Below are positions 57,921 to 57,973 of a stretch of DNA of 57,973 bases, one piece after another. Numbering within the stretch: position 1 is the first letter of the stretch; each line of letters starts with the position of its first letter. This DNA is from Clostridia bacterium. Lineage in GTDB: Bacteria > Bacillota > Clostridia > Christensenellales > Aristaeellaceae. The stretch spans positions 1-57,973 of the forward strand of contig JAFQIB010000105.1 of the NCBI GenBank assembly GCA_017397765.1. The letters are read 5' to 3'. A model generated the notes under the pieces. It was given only the letters and a program-made list of their open reading frames with translations. It ran no database searches and was not told where the DNA came from. The translations under genes were made by a program, and so were the position numbers.

Positions 57921-57950
57921 CCTGGCGTTGATCAACGCCAGGTTTCGTTT
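57921..57950 (+). terminator. 22-bp perfect palindrome followed by T-rich run
   Basis: CCTGGCGTTGATCAACGCCAGG is a perfect palindrome (57921-57942) followed by TTTCGTTTTA, as in an intrinsic terminator. Nearby sequence at about 57838-57860 (TTTGTCAAACCAAGTGCAACAC) resembles the end of an IS30-type element, so this may belong to an element running off the window. No gene is visible in the last 200 bases. Confidence 0.5.
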
Positions 57951-57973
57951 TAGTGTAACGGGACTGACTCTGG

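Noticed and set aside
1-57973. tRNA or rRNA genes
   Set aside because: No TTC-type T-loop with matching acceptor stem and no rRNA-like conserved stretch was seen on either strand.

Overview
Organism. The window reads as a Bacillota genome, most likely a fairly GC-rich gut-type Clostridia. The grounds are strong AGGAGG ribosome sites, sigma-A type promoters with 16-18 bp spacers, frequent TTG and GTG starts, short hydrophobic signal peptides on SH3-domain proteins, an alpha2-type glycyl-tRNA synthetase, flotillin, and decayed IS3 and IS200 elements. The lineage is inference; no rRNA or tRNA gene was found.

Layout. (1) 1-5199: a dense run of palindromes, a secreted SH3 protein on the minus strand, then a plus-strand operon (MBL-fold protein, HAD phosphatase, radical SAM enzyme, CPBP membrane protease). 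(2) 5219-6471: a decayed IS3-family element. (3) 6520-30229: one minus-strand run of 27 tightly packed genes behind a single strong promoter (TATAAT box at 30201-30206). (4) 30429-34638: a divergent heterodimeric ABC exporter and a small cysteine-motif protein. (5) 34661-37380: an IS200 TnpA relic and rmlAB. (6) 37587-42054: two secreted SH3 proteins, flotillin and a small DUF6440-like protein. (7) 42055-44330: a repeat-filled gap, galM and a small unknown gene. (8) 44458-45988: glyS. (9) 46064-50654: a kinase, a CDP-alcohol phosphotransferase/flippase-like fusion, an IspD-like cytidylyltransferase and a secreted protein. (10) 50912-57807: a fructan-type operon (LacI regulator, fructokinase, surface protein, GH32) with visible operators.

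The main system is the 23.5-kb operon. It joins three things seldom seen together. The first is a dTDP-3-amino-3,6-dideoxyhexose route: ketoisomerase, aminotransferase and two hexapeptide acyltransferases, fed by RmlA and RmlB encoded nearby, with RmlC and RmlD absent. The second is Wzx/Wzy-type glycan assembly: polyprenyl-phosphate sugar transferase, GT4, flippase, polymerase, pyruvyltransferase and its F420H2-dehydrogenase-beta-like partner. The third is a private miniature acyl synthase: FabD, two KAS III, three ketoreductase-type SDRs, three ACPs, an AMP-forming ligase, an MBL hydrolase and an Sfp-type PPTase. A four-gene transcarboxylase of the 12S/1.3S/5S type, with neither a biotin carboxylase nor a sodium-pump beta subunit, sits inside it. 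My reading is that transcarboxylation from oxaloacetate makes malonyl-CoA. The KAS/SDR/ACP set would then build a short hydroxylated acyl chain, since no dehydratase or enoyl reductase is present, and this chain would be attached to the amino sugar of a surface polysaccharide. This is inference from gene content.

A second candidate system is the 46163-50654 operon. It resembles a Kennedy-type head-group pathway (alcohol kinase, CTP transferase, CDP-alcohol phosphotransferase) in which the last enzyme is fused to an LPG-synthase-type membrane domain.
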